Assembly (NCBI RefSeq): GCF_001742225.1
Contig: NZ_CP017076.1
Coordinates: 806,001-870,000 of the forward strand
Length of the DNA: 64,000 nucleotides
Source of the DNA: Novosphingobium resinovorum
Lineage (GTDB): Bacteria > Pseudomonadota > Alphaproteobacteria > Sphingomonadales > Sphingomonadaceae
Reading direction: 5' to 3'
Each line of letters starts with the position of its first letter. Within the stretch, counting starts at the first letter, position 1. Under the pieces are notes generated by a model. It did not search any database. It saw only the letters and a program-made list of their open reading frames with translations, and was not told where the DNA came from. Positions 17,126-25,518 of the stretch are shown here, piece by piece. A program made the position numbers and the translations under genes.

Positions 17126-18443
17126 CACGCGCCTCCCGGACGAGCGCGGCGGCGCTGCGCAAGGGCTGCCAGGCCAACAGCATGGCGACGATGCACACCG
17201 CTGCCAGCGACAGGTGGACTTTTGCCGGATCACGCAGGACCTTGTCGGTCAGCAGCGCTACCAGGCTCACCCCGCCGGTCTGGCCGATGAGGTTGGCGAT
17301 GAGCAGGAACAGCGCGGTAATCTGCGCTCTGACACGCGGCGGCACGCTGGTCTGCAACGACTGCGATGCATGGACGAGCGGCCAGGGCGCAACGAACAGC
17401 GCCATCGCCGTACCGAGCATCAGCATCGGCCCGCTCCCGGCGACGGCGATGATCACCATCGCGGGCACCATGACCAGCATGCCGATGATCGCCGCCCGCA
17501 GAGGCGCACTGCGCCCATAGGCGGCGGACAGGCGATCGGCCAGCCAGCCTGCGGTCAACGTCCCCAGCGGGCAACAGACCAGGACGAGCGCGCCCGCGGT
17601 CAGCCCCAAATGCGCGGCATCCAGTCCCAGCCGACGCCCCAGCATCGCCGGCAGCCACGCCATGATCGAGAAGAATGCCGCCGCAAGCGCGGTGAACCCG
17701 CAGTAGTGCCGCACGAGGAAGGCGCGCTGCGGCTTGAGCTGTGCCCAGGCTGCTGCCAATGACACGCGATCTGCCGCCGTATTGCGGCGCGGATCGCGCA
17801 CCCCGAAGAGGATCACCGGCGCAAGCACGAGGCCCGGCAGGCCGACGATCACGAACATCTGCTTCCAGACGGCCAGATCGCCGAACAGCGGCAGCCCTGC
17901 GCCGGGGCGCGACAGCATCGCGACCAGCCCGCCACCAAGCAGGTAGGCCGTCGCCGCGCCGAACTGGGAGCCCATGGAAAACACCGCAATCGCGCGGCCC
18001 AACATGGCGGGCGCGACGATATCGGCGATCAGCGAATAGGCCGCAGGCGTCAGCGCGGCTTCGCCGACGCCGACAAGGATGCGCGCGATGAAGATGTGGC
18101 CGTAGCTGTCTGCCAGCCCCGACGCGATCGTCGCCAGGCTCCAGCACAGGATGCCCGCTCCGATGACCCGGTTGCGGCGAAAGGTGTCCGAGGCCCAGCC
18201 CAGCGGCACTCCGGCGACGGCGAAGAACACGGAGAACGCCAGCCCCGTCAGGAAACTGAAGCGCAAGTCGTCGATCTGGAGGTCGGCCTTGATCGGTTCG
18301 ATCAGCAGCGCAAGGATTTGCCGATCCACATACGACAGCAGGTATACCAGCGTCAGCAGCCCGACGATGACCCAGGCACCGCGCGTTTGCACCGACGCAG
18401 CAGCCTGAGGCGAAAATGCCGATGGGATTGGATCGACTTGCAT
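17118..18443 (-). CDS. MFS transporter, spinster-like family
   Basis: 441 residues, about twelve membrane helices. The N-terminal signature YLLSYVDRQILALLIEPIK plus the loop GWASDTFRRNRVIG (MFS motif A) and VGVGEAALTPAAYSLIADI are typical of the spinster-type MFS permeases common in sphingomonad catabolic gene clusters, which carry aromatic acids or other organic acids across the inner membrane. ATG 18443 (MQVDPIP) gives the normal short cytoplasmic N-terminus; AGGGA lies about 10 bases upstream. First gene of the minus-strand group (permease > SnoaL > receptor) and divergent from the GntR regulator at 18711, which may control both directions. Confidence 0.88.
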   Translation of the reverse strand: MQVDPIPSAFSPQAAASVQTRGAWVIVGLLTLVYLLSYVDRQILALLIEPIKADLQIDDLRFSFLTGLAFSVFFAVAGVPLGWASDTFRRNRVIGAGILCWSLATIASGLADSYGHIFIARILVGVGEAALTPAAYSLIADIVAPAMLGRAIAVFSMGSQFGAATAYLLGGGLVAMLSRPGAGLPLFGDLAVWKQMFVIVGLPGLVLAPVILFGVRDPRRNTAADRVSLAAAWAQLKPQRAFLVRHYCGFTALAAAFFSIMAWLPAMLGRRLGLDAAHLGLTAGALVLVCCPLGTLTAGWLADRLSAAYGRSAPLRAAIIGMLVMVPAMVIIAVAGSGPMLMLGTAMALFVAPWPLVHASQSLQTSVPPRVRAQITALFLLIANLIGQTGGVSLVALLTDKVLRDPAKVHLSLAAVCIVAMLLAWQPLRSAAALVREARDV

Positions 18444-18613
18444 AAGCGCATTGTCCCTGAACTTCGCCCAGCCACCGCAGCCCGAAGCCAACGCACACGC
18501 CACCGGGCATGCGCGTTTCGCCATGGTCATAGTCGCGGCCGTTGAAGGGCTTCGATTCGCTTGCGCCACTCGTTGCGATAGCGCGATATCTGCATACCGT
18601 TCTCATTCGAAAA

Positions 18614-18643
18614 TTGACCCATGTCAAACCAAAAATGTATAAA
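18614..18643 (+). promoter_or_regulatory. Sigma-70-like promoter overlapped by a TTGAC/GTCAA palindrome
   Basis: -35 TTGACC (18614-18619), 18-bp spacer, -10 TATAAA (18638-18643), pointing at the gntR gene. The -35 lies inside the dyad TTGAC-CCAT-GTCAA (18614-18627), which would suit a GntR-type dimer and suggests autoregulation. The stretch 18444-18613 shows no gene. Confidence 0.5.
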
Positions 18644-18710
18644 TGCGTCAAATATGGTTGCATGATGAAATATACGTGCGTAAAGTGAATGCACTTAGCG
18701 CGAGGTGTTC

Positions 18711-19403
18711 ATGACCGCTTTCCTCCCCGAAGATGCTGAAAAAGGCAGCAATGCCGAAGAGGCCTACGCCGAGGTTCTCGGCCGCCTGCGCCTGGGATTG
18801 ATCGCTCCCGGCGACCGCATCGTGGACAAGGCGCTTGCCGCGGAACTGGGCATGTCGCGCATGCCGGCTCGCGAAGCCCTGCTGCGGCTGGTCCACGAAG
18901 GTTACCTTGTCGGTTCGACCAGAGGCTTTAGGCTGCCGACGCCGAGCAACGCGGACATTCTGGAGATCTTCGAGATCCGCAAGATGCTCGAGCCTCGCGC
19001 GGCGGCAATGGCTGTGGTCGAGATGACCCCGGAGAGCTTGGCCACGCTCGAGGCTGCATTCGCGGACGCGCAGAAAGCCTACGAGAAAGACGACATGATG
19101 GCGCTGTTCAACGCCAACGTCGCGTTTCGCGAGGCTTGGCTGGCGGTGGTGCCCAACGTGCGCCTAGTGGCGATGATCCACAGGCACTTCGATCAGGTCA
19201 ACGCGGTCCGCCTGGCCACCTTGCACGACAAGGAGACGCGGGCGATCTCGGTGACGATCGCCAGCACGTTGCTGGCGGGCTTCCGCCGCCGCGACTCGCT
19301 CTACGTCTACGAGCAGATGCTCAGCTTCATCGAGAACGCACGGCTGCGCTTCGTCGCGCTTAACCCCTTCGATGAACTTGGCCTGGGGAGTGAAGACAAG
19401 TGA
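18711..19403 (+). CDS. GntR family transcriptional regulator (FadR/FCD type)
   Basis: 230 residues: winged helix-turn-helix at about 12-75 (DKALAAELGMSRMPAREALLRLVHEGYL) and an all-helical FCD ligand-binding domain at about 80-215 (EIFEIRKMLEPRAAAMAV, FNANVAFREAWL, HRHFDQVNAVRL). In FCD regulators an acidic or aromatic metabolite and often a metal release DNA. ATG 18711 is preceded by GCGAGG; GTG at 18705 is an alternative adding two residues. Its stop codon overlaps the amidase start (GTGA), so regulator and amidase are made from one message; together with the divergent permease gene this makes it the likely local regulator of the amidase/dioxygenase cluster. Confidence 0.88.
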   Translation: MTAFLPEDAEKGSNAEEAYAEVLGRLRLGLIAPGDRIVDKALAAELGMSRMPAREALLRLVHEGYLVGSTRGFRLPTPSNADILEIFEIRKMLEPRAAAMAVVEMTPESLATLEAAFADAQKAYEKDDMMALFNANVAFREAWLAVVPNVRLVAMIHRHFDQVNAVRLATLHDKETRAISVTIASTLLAGFRRRDSLYVYEQMLSFIENARLRFVALNPFDELGLGSEDK

Positions 19404-20530
19404 CCGACGAATTTGGTGCCGTCGCGCGGGAACTCGATATCGGCGACGGCCCGGTGCGCGTGCTGGTCAAGGATTGCCTCGACATCGCGGGCTACCCGAC
19501 GTTCCAGGGCAGCGCGGTCATGGCGGATACCGCGCCGGCAGCCGATGACGCCGAGGTTGTCCGGCGCCTGCGCCGGGACGCTTCGCTGACGATCGTGGGC
19601 AAGGCCAACATGCACGAATTCGCATTCGGCGTGACCGGCGCCAATGCCTGGGCGGGCACGCCCGTCAATCCTCGCTGGCCCGATCGCATTCCCGGCGGCT
19701 CGTCGAGCGGCTCGGCCGTGGGCGTGGCGGCGGGCATCGCCGATATCGCGATCGGTACTGACACCGGCGGCTCGGTCCGCATGCCCGCCGCCTGCTGCGG
19801 GCTGGTCGGCTTCAAGCCCAGCTTCGGTCTCGTCAGCCGCGAGGGCGCTCATCCACGCGAGAGTACGCTGGACTGCGTCGGCGTCTTCGCCACGAAAATC
19901 GACGACGTCGAGCGCACCATGGCCACGATCGTCGAACAGTGGCCGACCGAGGAAGCCCCTGCCGCGCTGCGGATCGGCGTGCTCGACGTCGAGGCGGACG
20001 GCGAAGTGCGCGCGGCGTTCGCGACGGCCATGACCCGCTTGGGCGACGTCGAGACGTGCCGCGCGGATTCGTTCGTGGACGCCTTCACAGCGGGAATCAC
20101 GGTCATGGGCGCCGAAACCTGGACCGCGATCGGCGAGCATGTCGATCACCCGGGCATGGGCGAGGACGTACGCGCCCGGGTTCGCGCGGGCAGCATGGTA
20201 CGCCCCGAAGACCTGATCCAAGCCGAAGCCATCCGCGCCCGGTTCGCCGCCGAGATCGATGCACTGCTCGATCGGTTCGATGTGCTGCTTCTGCCGACCC
20301 TGCCGGTGGTCCCGCCGACGATCGAGGAAGCCGCCGACCCGCGCACCTGCGTACCGCTCACCCGGCTGGTACGCCCCTTCAACTTGTCCGGCCACCCGGC
20401 TGTGACGCTGCCGCTGCTGTCCGATCGCGGGCTGCCGGTCGGTCTCCAGATCGTCGGCCGCATGAACGGCGACGCCCGGCTTTGCGCCTGCGCGCGCGAA
20501 ATCGAGAAGCGGCTCACCGCCGCAAGCTGA
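19400..20530 (+). CDS. Amidase, amidase-signature family
   Basis: 376-residue cytoplasmic hydrolase cleaving a carboxamide to acid and amine. The Ser-cisSer-Lys triad is intact: K24 (VLVKDCLDIAG), S101 in GGSSSGS and nucleophile S125 in GTDTGGSVRMPA. The protein is clearly shorter than the usual 450-500 residues: the N-terminal helical part before the Lys strand, normally about 50-60 residues longer, is missing, and the C-terminal part is compact. The GTG start overlaps the stop codon of gntR with GGGGAG 9 bases ahead, so this short form looks genuine. Located directly before the Rieske dioxygenase genes, it probably releases the substrate for ring hydroxylation, for example an aromatic acid or amine from an amide (inference). 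Confidence 0.88.
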   Translation: MTDEFGAVARELDIGDGPVRVLVKDCLDIAGYPTFQGSAVMADTAPAADDAEVVRRLRRDASLTIVGKANMHEFAFGVTGANAWAGTPVNPRWPDRIPGGSSSGSAVGVAAGIADIAIGTDTGGSVRMPAACCGLVGFKPSFGLVSREGAHPRESTLDCVGVFATKIDDVERTMATIVEQWPTEEAPAALRIGVLDVEADGEVRAAFATAMTRLGDVETCRADSFVDAFTAGITVMGAETWTAIGEHVDHPGMGEDVRARVRAGSMVRPEDLIQAEAIRARFAAEIDALLDRFDVLLLPTLPVVPPTIEEAADPRTCVPLTRLVRPFNLSGHPAVTLPLLSDRGLPVGLQIVGRMNGDARLCACAREIEKRLTAAS

Positions 20531-20595
20531 GTTCGAAGATAGAGGCCCGCCGATCGCAATCGCGGTCTGCGGACCTTCATAACAAGGGAAAATCC

Positions 20596-21876
20596 ATGAC
20601 CACGACGACCTCCCGGGGCGGCGTCGCGATCGACTGCGGGCACCTCGTCCGCGACGACCGCGTCCATACCTCGCTCTACAAGGATCCGGCGATCTTCGAT
20701 CAGGAGCTGGACCGGATATTCCGGAACACCTGGGTCTGGGTCGCGCATGAAAGCGACGTGCCCAAGGCCAACACCTTCAAGACCTCGTGGGTAGGCAACC
20801 AGCCCGTCATCGTCACGCGCGACAAGACGGACACCATCCACGTCCTGCTCAACCGCTGCCGCCACCGCGCCGCCAGTGTGTGCGAGAAGAAGAAGGGCAA
20901 GTCGAGCGTCTTCGTCTGCCCTTACCACGGCTGGAGCTACGGCGTGGACGGCGCGCTGCGCAAGGTGCCGCACGCCTCGGGTTACCAGAGCGAACCGGAA
21001 AAGGCGGAGTTGAGCCTCGTCTCGCTGCGCGTCGAAACTTACAACGGCATGATTTTCGCCACCTTCAAGGATGACATCGAGCCGCTCGTAGACTTCCTCG
21101 GCCCCGCGAAGAAGTGGATCGATCTGTTCATGAAGCAGGGGGCGGGCTTCGGCGTGAAGACGCTGGGCGAACATAAGTTCCGCTTTCCCGGAAACTGGAA
21201 GATCCAGCTCGAGAACACGACCGACGCCTACCACTTCCCGATCGTCCACAAGACCTTCCTCGACAGCCTCGATGCGGAGACCGAGAACATCTTCGACGTG
21301 CTGGGTCATGGCGGCTGGGTCGAGAACCTCGGCAACGGCCACTCCGTCATGGTGATGATCCCCGATCTCATCGACCTTGAGGACAATCTCGACGCACCGA
21401 TCCCCGATCGCTTCGCCGACCTGGCGGCCGAACTGGTGGCCGAAGGCCACGACGACGCGACCGTGCGCAAGGTGGTGCGCGCGGTGGGCGGCACCGGGTT
21501 CAACCTCAACCTGTTCCCCAATGTCGCCTGCTCGATGGCGTTCTTCCGCGTGCTGCGCCCGGTGGCCGTGGACGAGACCGAGATTACTCACGTCGCCATC
21601 GGCATGGATGAGGGCCCTGTCGCGGGCAACCGCATGCGCCTGCGCCTGCACGAACACTTCCAGGGACCGATGGGCTTCGGCACGCCTGACGACGCCGAGG
21701 GCTGGGAGCGCGTCCAGCGCGGTGCAGCGGCGGGCGATGATCTGTGGATCATGGTCAACCGAGGAGTCGATGCGCCCGAGGGGGCCGCCGAAGCCGGCCA
21801 CGATGCAGGCGATGTCAGCGCCGAAACCGGCATGCGTGCCGCCTATCAGCAGTGGAAGAGGATGATGACGGCATGA
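20596..21876 (+). CDS. Aromatic ring-hydroxylating dioxygenase, large (alpha) subunit
   Basis: 426 residues. The Rieske [2Fe-2S] site is complete (C88-x-H90 ... C108-xx-H111, in CRHRAAS and CPYHGWSYG). The catalytic domain shows the mononuclear iron facial-triad histidines in NTTDAYHFPIVHKTF (about 208-222) with the bridging Asp of TTDAYH. Length and the presence of a beta-subunit gene put it with alpha3beta3 dioxygenases, closest in style to salicylate/benzoate-type and anthranilate-type enzymes, which add O2 to aromatic acids. ATG 20596 follows AAGGGA at 8 bases; the 65 bases between amidase and this start contain no hairpin. The stop overlaps the beta-subunit start (ATGA). Confidence 0.92.
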   Translation: MTTTTSRGGVAIDCGHLVRDDRVHTSLYKDPAIFDQELDRIFRNTWVWVAHESDVPKANTFKTSWVGNQPVIVTRDKTDTIHVLLNRCRHRAASVCEKKKGKSSVFVCPYHGWSYGVDGALRKVPHASGYQSEPEKAELSLVSLRVETYNGMIFATFKDDIEPLVDFLGPAKKWIDLFMKQGAGFGVKTLGEHKFRFPGNWKIQLENTTDAYHFPIVHKTFLDSLDAETENIFDVLGHGGWVENLGNGHSVMVMIPDLIDLEDNLDAPIPDRFADLAAELVAEGHDDATVRKVVRAVGGTGFNLNLFPNVACSMAFFRVLRPVAVDETEITHVAIGMDEGPVAGNRMRLRLHEHFQGPMGFGTPDDAEGWERVQRGAAAGDDLWIMVNRGVDAPEGAAEAGHDAGDVSAETGMRAAYQQWKRMMTA

Positions 21877-22376
21877 GCACCGAGGCGATGACCGCAACCG
21901 TCGATGCCGCCGAAGCCTTCGGCGCCATGCAGTTCATCTGGCGCGAGGCCGAGATTCTCGACCGGCTCGACTACAAGGCATGGCTGCCGCTGTGGACGCA
22001 GGACGGTCTCTACATCATTCCGACCGAACTCGGCGTGAAGGACCACGCCGATGCGCTCAACGTCGCCTATGACAACGCCGAGATGCGCGAGGCTCGCGTG
22101 AAGCGGCTGCGCAGCGGCTTCTCCATGTCCGCCTCGCCGCCGGCCCGCACGGTCCGCACGGTCTCGCGCTTCGTGTTCGAGCGGGACGGCGACGTTCTCG
22201 TCGTGCGCTCGGCGATGCAGATCGCCGAATACAAGTTCGAGCGGCTGCGCACGATCGCCGCCGATGTCGAGCACCATCTCGAAGCGGCCGAAGGCGGCCA
22301 ATGGCAGATCGGGCGCAAGATCGTCACGCTCATCAATGCCGACGATTACCTGCACGGCATCGGATATCTGTTCTAA
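21873..22376 (+). CDS. Aromatic ring-hydroxylating dioxygenase, small (beta) subunit
   Basis: 167-residue NTF2-fold beta subunit that builds the core of the alpha3beta3 hexamer and has no cofactor of its own. Recognised by FIWREAEILDRLDYKAWLPLWTQDGLYIIP (residues about 19-48), RTVRTVSRFVFER and the C-terminal GGQWQIGRKIVTLINADD. The ATG overlaps the alpha subunit stop in ATGA, so the two are translationally coupled and made in equal amounts. A strong inverted repeat follows before the reductase gene. Confidence 0.92.
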   Translation: MSTEAMTATVDAAEAFGAMQFIWREAEILDRLDYKAWLPLWTQDGLYIIPTELGVKDHADALNVAYDNAEMREARVKRLRSGFSMSASPPARTVRTVSRFVFERDGDVLVVRSAMQIAEYKFERLRTIAADVEHHLEAAEGGQWQIGRKIVTLINADDYLHGIGYLF

Positions 22377-22396
22377 CCGGTGAGGGACGGCTGGAA

Positions 22397-22449
22397 CCGG
22401 CAAGTATCGGGGGCCGTGCGGTTTGCCGTCGGCACCCGATACTTGCCGG
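22397..22449 (+). repeat. Perfect 15-bp inverted repeat, long hairpin inside the operon
   Basis: CCGGCAAGTATCGGG and its exact reverse complement are separated by 23 bases; inside the loop GCCG/CGGC can extend the stem after one mismatch. It sits between the dioxygenase beta and ferredoxin reductase genes (22377-22494) with no T tract. Probable roles: transcript attenuation or protection of the upstream mRNA. Confidence 0.65.
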
Positions 22450-22494
22450 ATTTCCGCAGGACGCGCTTCCTTCAGGACTGATCGGCAAGGCATC

Positions 22495-23721
22495 ATGGAA
22501 AAATCAGACGTCGTCATCGTGGGAGCGGGACATGGGGGAGCGCAATGTGCGCTCGCCCTGCGCCAGAACGGGTTCACCGGAACCATCACCGTCATCGGCC
22601 GCGAGCCGGAGCATCCTTACGAGCGGCCGCCGCTTTCGAAGGAATACTTCGCGCGCGAGAAGACCTTCGATCGTCTCTACATCCGCCCGCCGACGTTCTG
22701 GGCCGAGAAGGAGGTGACCTTCAGGCTCTCCACCGAAGTCACCAAGGTGGACGCCGAAGCGAAGGAACTGACGCTCTCGAACGGCACGACCTTCGGCTAC
22801 GGCAAGCTGGTCTGGGCGACCGGCGGCGATCCGCGGCGCCTGTCGTGCAGCGGGGCCGAGCTTGCGGGCGTCCACGCGGTACGCACCCGCGAGGACTGCG
22901 ACACGCTGATGGCCGAAGTCGATGCGGGGACGAAGAACATCGTCGTCATCGGCGGCGGCTACATCGGGCTGGAAGCAGCGGCGGTGCTGTCGAAGATGGG
23001 GCTCAGCGTGGTCCTGCTCGAAGCCCTGCCGCGCGTGCTGGCGCGCGCCGCGGGCGAGGAGCTGTCCGAATTCTACCAGAAGGAACACCGCGATCACGGC
23101 GTCGATCTGCGCACCGGCGTTGCGGTGGAATGCCTCGAAGGTGACGGACACCGCGTTACCGGCGTGAAGCTGGTCGACGGCGAGGTGATCCCCGCCGAGG
23201 CGGTGATCGTCGGCATCGGCATCGTGCCCGCCGTCGGTCCGCTGATCCTCGCAGGTGCCTCGGGTGCGAACGGCGTGGACGTGGACGAGTTCTGCCGCAC
23301 CTCGCTGCCGGACGTCTACGCGATCGGTGACTGCGCGGCCTTCGCCTGCGATTATGCGGGCGGCACAGTGATGCGCGTGGAATCGGTGCAGAACGCCAAC
23401 GACATGGCGACCTGCGTGGCCAAGGCGATCTGCGGCGAGGAGAAGCCGTACAAGGCGTTCCCGTGGTTCTGGTCGAACCAGTATGATCTCAAGCTGCAGA
23501 CGGCCGGGATCAACATGGGCTTCGACCAGACGGTGACGCGCGGCGACGTCGAGGGGCGCAGCTTCTCGGTGGTTTACCTCAAGCAGGGCAAGGTCGTGGC
23601 GCTGGACTGCGTGAACATGGTCAAGGACTACGTGCAGGGCCGCAAGCTGGTGGAAGCGGGTGCGACGCCCGATGTGGGGCGCCTTGCCGACGCAGGTGTG
23701 CCGCTGAAAGAACTGGTGTGA
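22495..23721 (+). CDS. Ferredoxin--NAD(P)+ reductase of the dioxygenase system (FAD, PuxA/BphA4-like)
   Basis: 408-residue flavoprotein that passes electrons from NAD(P)H to a ferredoxin and so to the Rieske oxygenase. Visible: N-terminal FAD fold [18 protein letters not shown] (residues 6-23), [11 protein letters not shown], the central NAD fold [19 protein letters not shown] (about 143-161), and the second FAD motif DVYAIGDCA (about 275). The C-terminal domain ([16 protein letters not shown]) is that of the oxygenase-coupled reductase class. ATG 22495 follows AAGG at 6 bases. It belongs to the dioxygenase operon, but no ferredoxin gene is found anywhere near, so the electron carrier must be encoded elsewhere. 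Confidence 0.92.
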   Translation: MEKSDVVIVGAGHGGAQCALALRQNGFTGTITVIGREPEHPYERPPLSKEYFAREKTFDRLYIRPPTFWAEKEVTFRLSTEVTKVDAEAKELTLSNGTTFGYGKLVWATGGDPRRLSCSGAELAGVHAVRTREDCDTLMAEVDAGTKNIVVIGGGYIGLEAAAVLSKMGLSVVLLEALPRVLARAAGEELSEFYQKEHRDHGVDLRTGVAVECLEGDGHRVTGVKLVDGEVIPAEAVIVGIGIVPAVGPLILAGASGANGVDVDEFCRTSLPDVYAIGDCAAFACDYAGGTVMRVESVQNANDMATCVAKAICGEEKPYKAFPWFWSNQYDLKLQTAGINMGFDQTVTRGDVEGRSFSVVYLKQGKVVALDCVNMVKDYVQGRKLVEAGATPDVGRLADAGVPLKELV

Positions 23722-23724
23722 GGA

Positions 23725-23850
23725 TGACGTCGTCCCGGACCCGATCCGGGACCGCTGGCGGTCTTTAGGCGCGACCTCGGGTAAAGGCGCCCTGCCGACA
23801 GCAAGGCGGTTCACGGCCAGCGGTCCCGGATCAAGTCCGGGACGACGTCA
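23725..23850. repeat. REP-like inverted pair, 35-bp arms
   Basis: A 35-base arm at 23725-23759 returns inverted at 23816-23850 with only two mismatches (CC against AA). Each arm is itself a near palindrome (GTCCCGGACxxGATCCGGGAC). This is the look of the REP-type elements scattered between genes in sphingomonads. The rest of 23722-24004 holds no gene that I can see. Confidence 0.75.
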
Positions 23851-24004
23851 GCTTGCCTCTCGCCCACCTCGCCGCCACCGCATATCAGCACCACATCATG
23901 ACGACGCGGCTTGCCATCGCCCTCCGGATCGAAGATCGCGTGATCCCGTAGCCCACTGCCGCGAGCGAACCACGTCGCCCGTCGATCAAGGAACGGATGC
24001 AACG

Positions 24005-25408
24005 ATGTCTTACAAACTGTTGATCGATGGAGCGCTGGTCGATGGCGCCTCCGATATCGAGGTCGTGAATCCAGCCTCCGGCATTGCCTTTGCCAACGCC
24101 CCCCGCGCCGACGAGCAGCAGGCGCAAACTGCCGTCGCCGCCGCCAAACGCGCGTTCCCAGGCTGGGCGGCCCTCGGCTTCGCACAGCGCCGAGGCTACC
24201 TCGACGCGCTGGCCGAGGCGATCCGCGTGCGCATCGACGATTTCGCCCGCATACTGACGCAGGAACAGGGAAAGCCCCTGAAGGAAGCTAGGCAGGAAGT
24301 TCTCGGCGCCATTGCCGCGCTCGCCTACTACGCGCCGTTCGAACTTGAGCCGCGCGTCCTGCGGGACACGGCGGATGAGCGGATCATCGAGCAGCGCTAT
24401 CCGCTAGGCGTGGTTGCCGCCATCACGCCGTGGAACTACCCGCTGTTGCTGCTGATGGTGAAGCTGGCCCCGGCGCTCATCACGGGCAATACCGTAATCG
24501 CCAAGCCCGCTCCGACCACGCCGCTCACCACCCTGCTGCTGGGCGAGGTTGCCGCCGAGATCCTCCCGCCCGGTGTCTTCCAGACGCTGGTGGACCGCAA
24601 CGACCTTGGCGCCCTGCTGAGCGGGCACCCCGACGTCGCGCACGTCAGCTTCACCGGCTCGACGCCAACCGGCAAGAAAGTGCTCGGCAGCGCCGCCGAC
24701 ACCCTCAAGCGCTTCACGCTGGAGCTGGGCGGCAACGACGCGGCGATCATTCTCGATGACGCCGATGTCGCCAAGGTCGCACCACGGATATTCAGCGGCG
24801 CCACCACCAATGCGGGCCAGATCTGCCTTGCCGTGAAGCGAGTCTATGCCCCGCACGCGATGATGGATGCGCTGTGCACCGAACTCGCCCGGCTCGCCGG
24901 AGAGGCGGTCGTCGGCGACGGGCTGGAGCAGGGCACCACGATCGGGCCGATCCAGAACCGCGCCCAGTTCGAGAAAGTCCTTGGCTTCATCGAAGACGCC
25001 CGCGCGCACGGCACAATCGTCGCCGGCGGGGAAGCGCTGCCGGGCGATGGCTACTTCATCGCGCCCACCATCGTGCGCGACCTGCCCGACGATGCGCGCC
25101 TCGTACGCGAGGAGCAGTTCGGCCCGGTACTTCCCGTACTGGGTTATGATGATCTCGACGATGCGATCCGCCGGGCCAACGACAGCGACTACGGGCTGGG
25201 CGGCACCGTCTGGACCTCGAACGTGGATCGCGGCATCGCAGTCGCCTCGCGCATCGAGAGCGGGACGGTGTGGGTCAACAAGCACCTGGAACTGCCGTTC
25301 GACGTCCCCTTCGGCGGCGCCAAGCAATCGGGCATCGGCCGCCAGCAGGGTATCGAGGGCATGGAGGACTTCACCCAGCCGCGCATCGTCAACGTAGCGC
25401 TTGGCTGA
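24005..25408 (+). CDS. Aldehyde dehydrogenase family protein
   Basis: 467-residue NAD(P)-dependent dehydrogenase oxidising an aldehyde to the acid. Catalytic residues are present: Asn in TPWNYP (about residue 143), general base E240 in LELGGND and nucleophile C274 in NAGQICLAVKR; the cofactor motif FTGSTPTGKKV and the C-terminal EEQFGPVLPV and PFGGAKQSG are typical. ATG 24005 has AAGGA about 11 bases upstream. It follows the dioxygenase operon across a REP-like element, so it probably has its own promoter or is read at lower level. It may oxidise an aldehyde produced by the amidase/dioxygenase route, or formaldehyde or an aryl aldehyde from demethylation by the next gene. Confidence 0.9.
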   Translation: MSYKLLIDGALVDGASDIEVVNPASGIAFANAPRADEQQAQTAVAAAKRAFPGWAALGFAQRRGYLDALAEAIRVRIDDFARILTQEQGKPLKEARQEVLGAIAALAYYAPFELEPRVLRDTADERIIEQRYPLGVVAAITPWNYPLLLLMVKLAPALITGNTVIAKPAPTTPLTTLLLGEVAAEILPPGVFQTLVDRNDLGALLSGHPDVAHVSFTGSTPTGKKVLGSAADTLKRFTLELGGNDAAIILDDADVAKVAPRIFSGATTNAGQICLAVKRVYAPHAMMDALCTELARLAGEAVVGDGLEQGTTIGPIQNRAQFEKVLGFIEDARAHGTIVAGGEALPGDGYFIAPTIVRDLPDDARLVREEQFGPVLPVLGYDDLDDAIRRANDSDYGLGGTVWTSNVDRGIAVASRIESGTVWVNKHLELPFDVPFGGAKQSGIGRQQGIEGMEDFTQPRIVNVALG

Positions 25409-25418
25409 GGAACGAAAC

Positions 25419-25470
25419 CCGCTCTATTTTTGGCAACACAATGTGCAAATCATTGCGTTTGATAGAGCGG
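25419..25470 (+). promoter_or_regulatory. Nested inverted repeats in the leader of the VanA-like gene
   Basis: Outer arms CCGCTCTAT (25419-25427) and ATAGAGCGG (25462-25470) are perfect complements; inside, CAATG (25439-25443) pairs with CATTG (25451-25455). The 110-base gap 25409-25518 is visibly AT-richer than its surroundings. It could be an operator pair or a structured 5' leader for the following oxygenase gene; the ribosome binding site in front of that gene is weak. Confidence 0.5.
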
Positions 25471-25518
25471 TAAAGGAGGCGGAAAAGGCGCTGGAAACCT
25501 TCAGCGGATAAAAATTCC

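Noticed and set aside
19939..20595. Long N-terminal extension of the dioxygenase alpha subunit
   Set aside because: This part is a shifted reading of the amidase gene; the alpha subunit starts at 20596 with AAGGGA in front.
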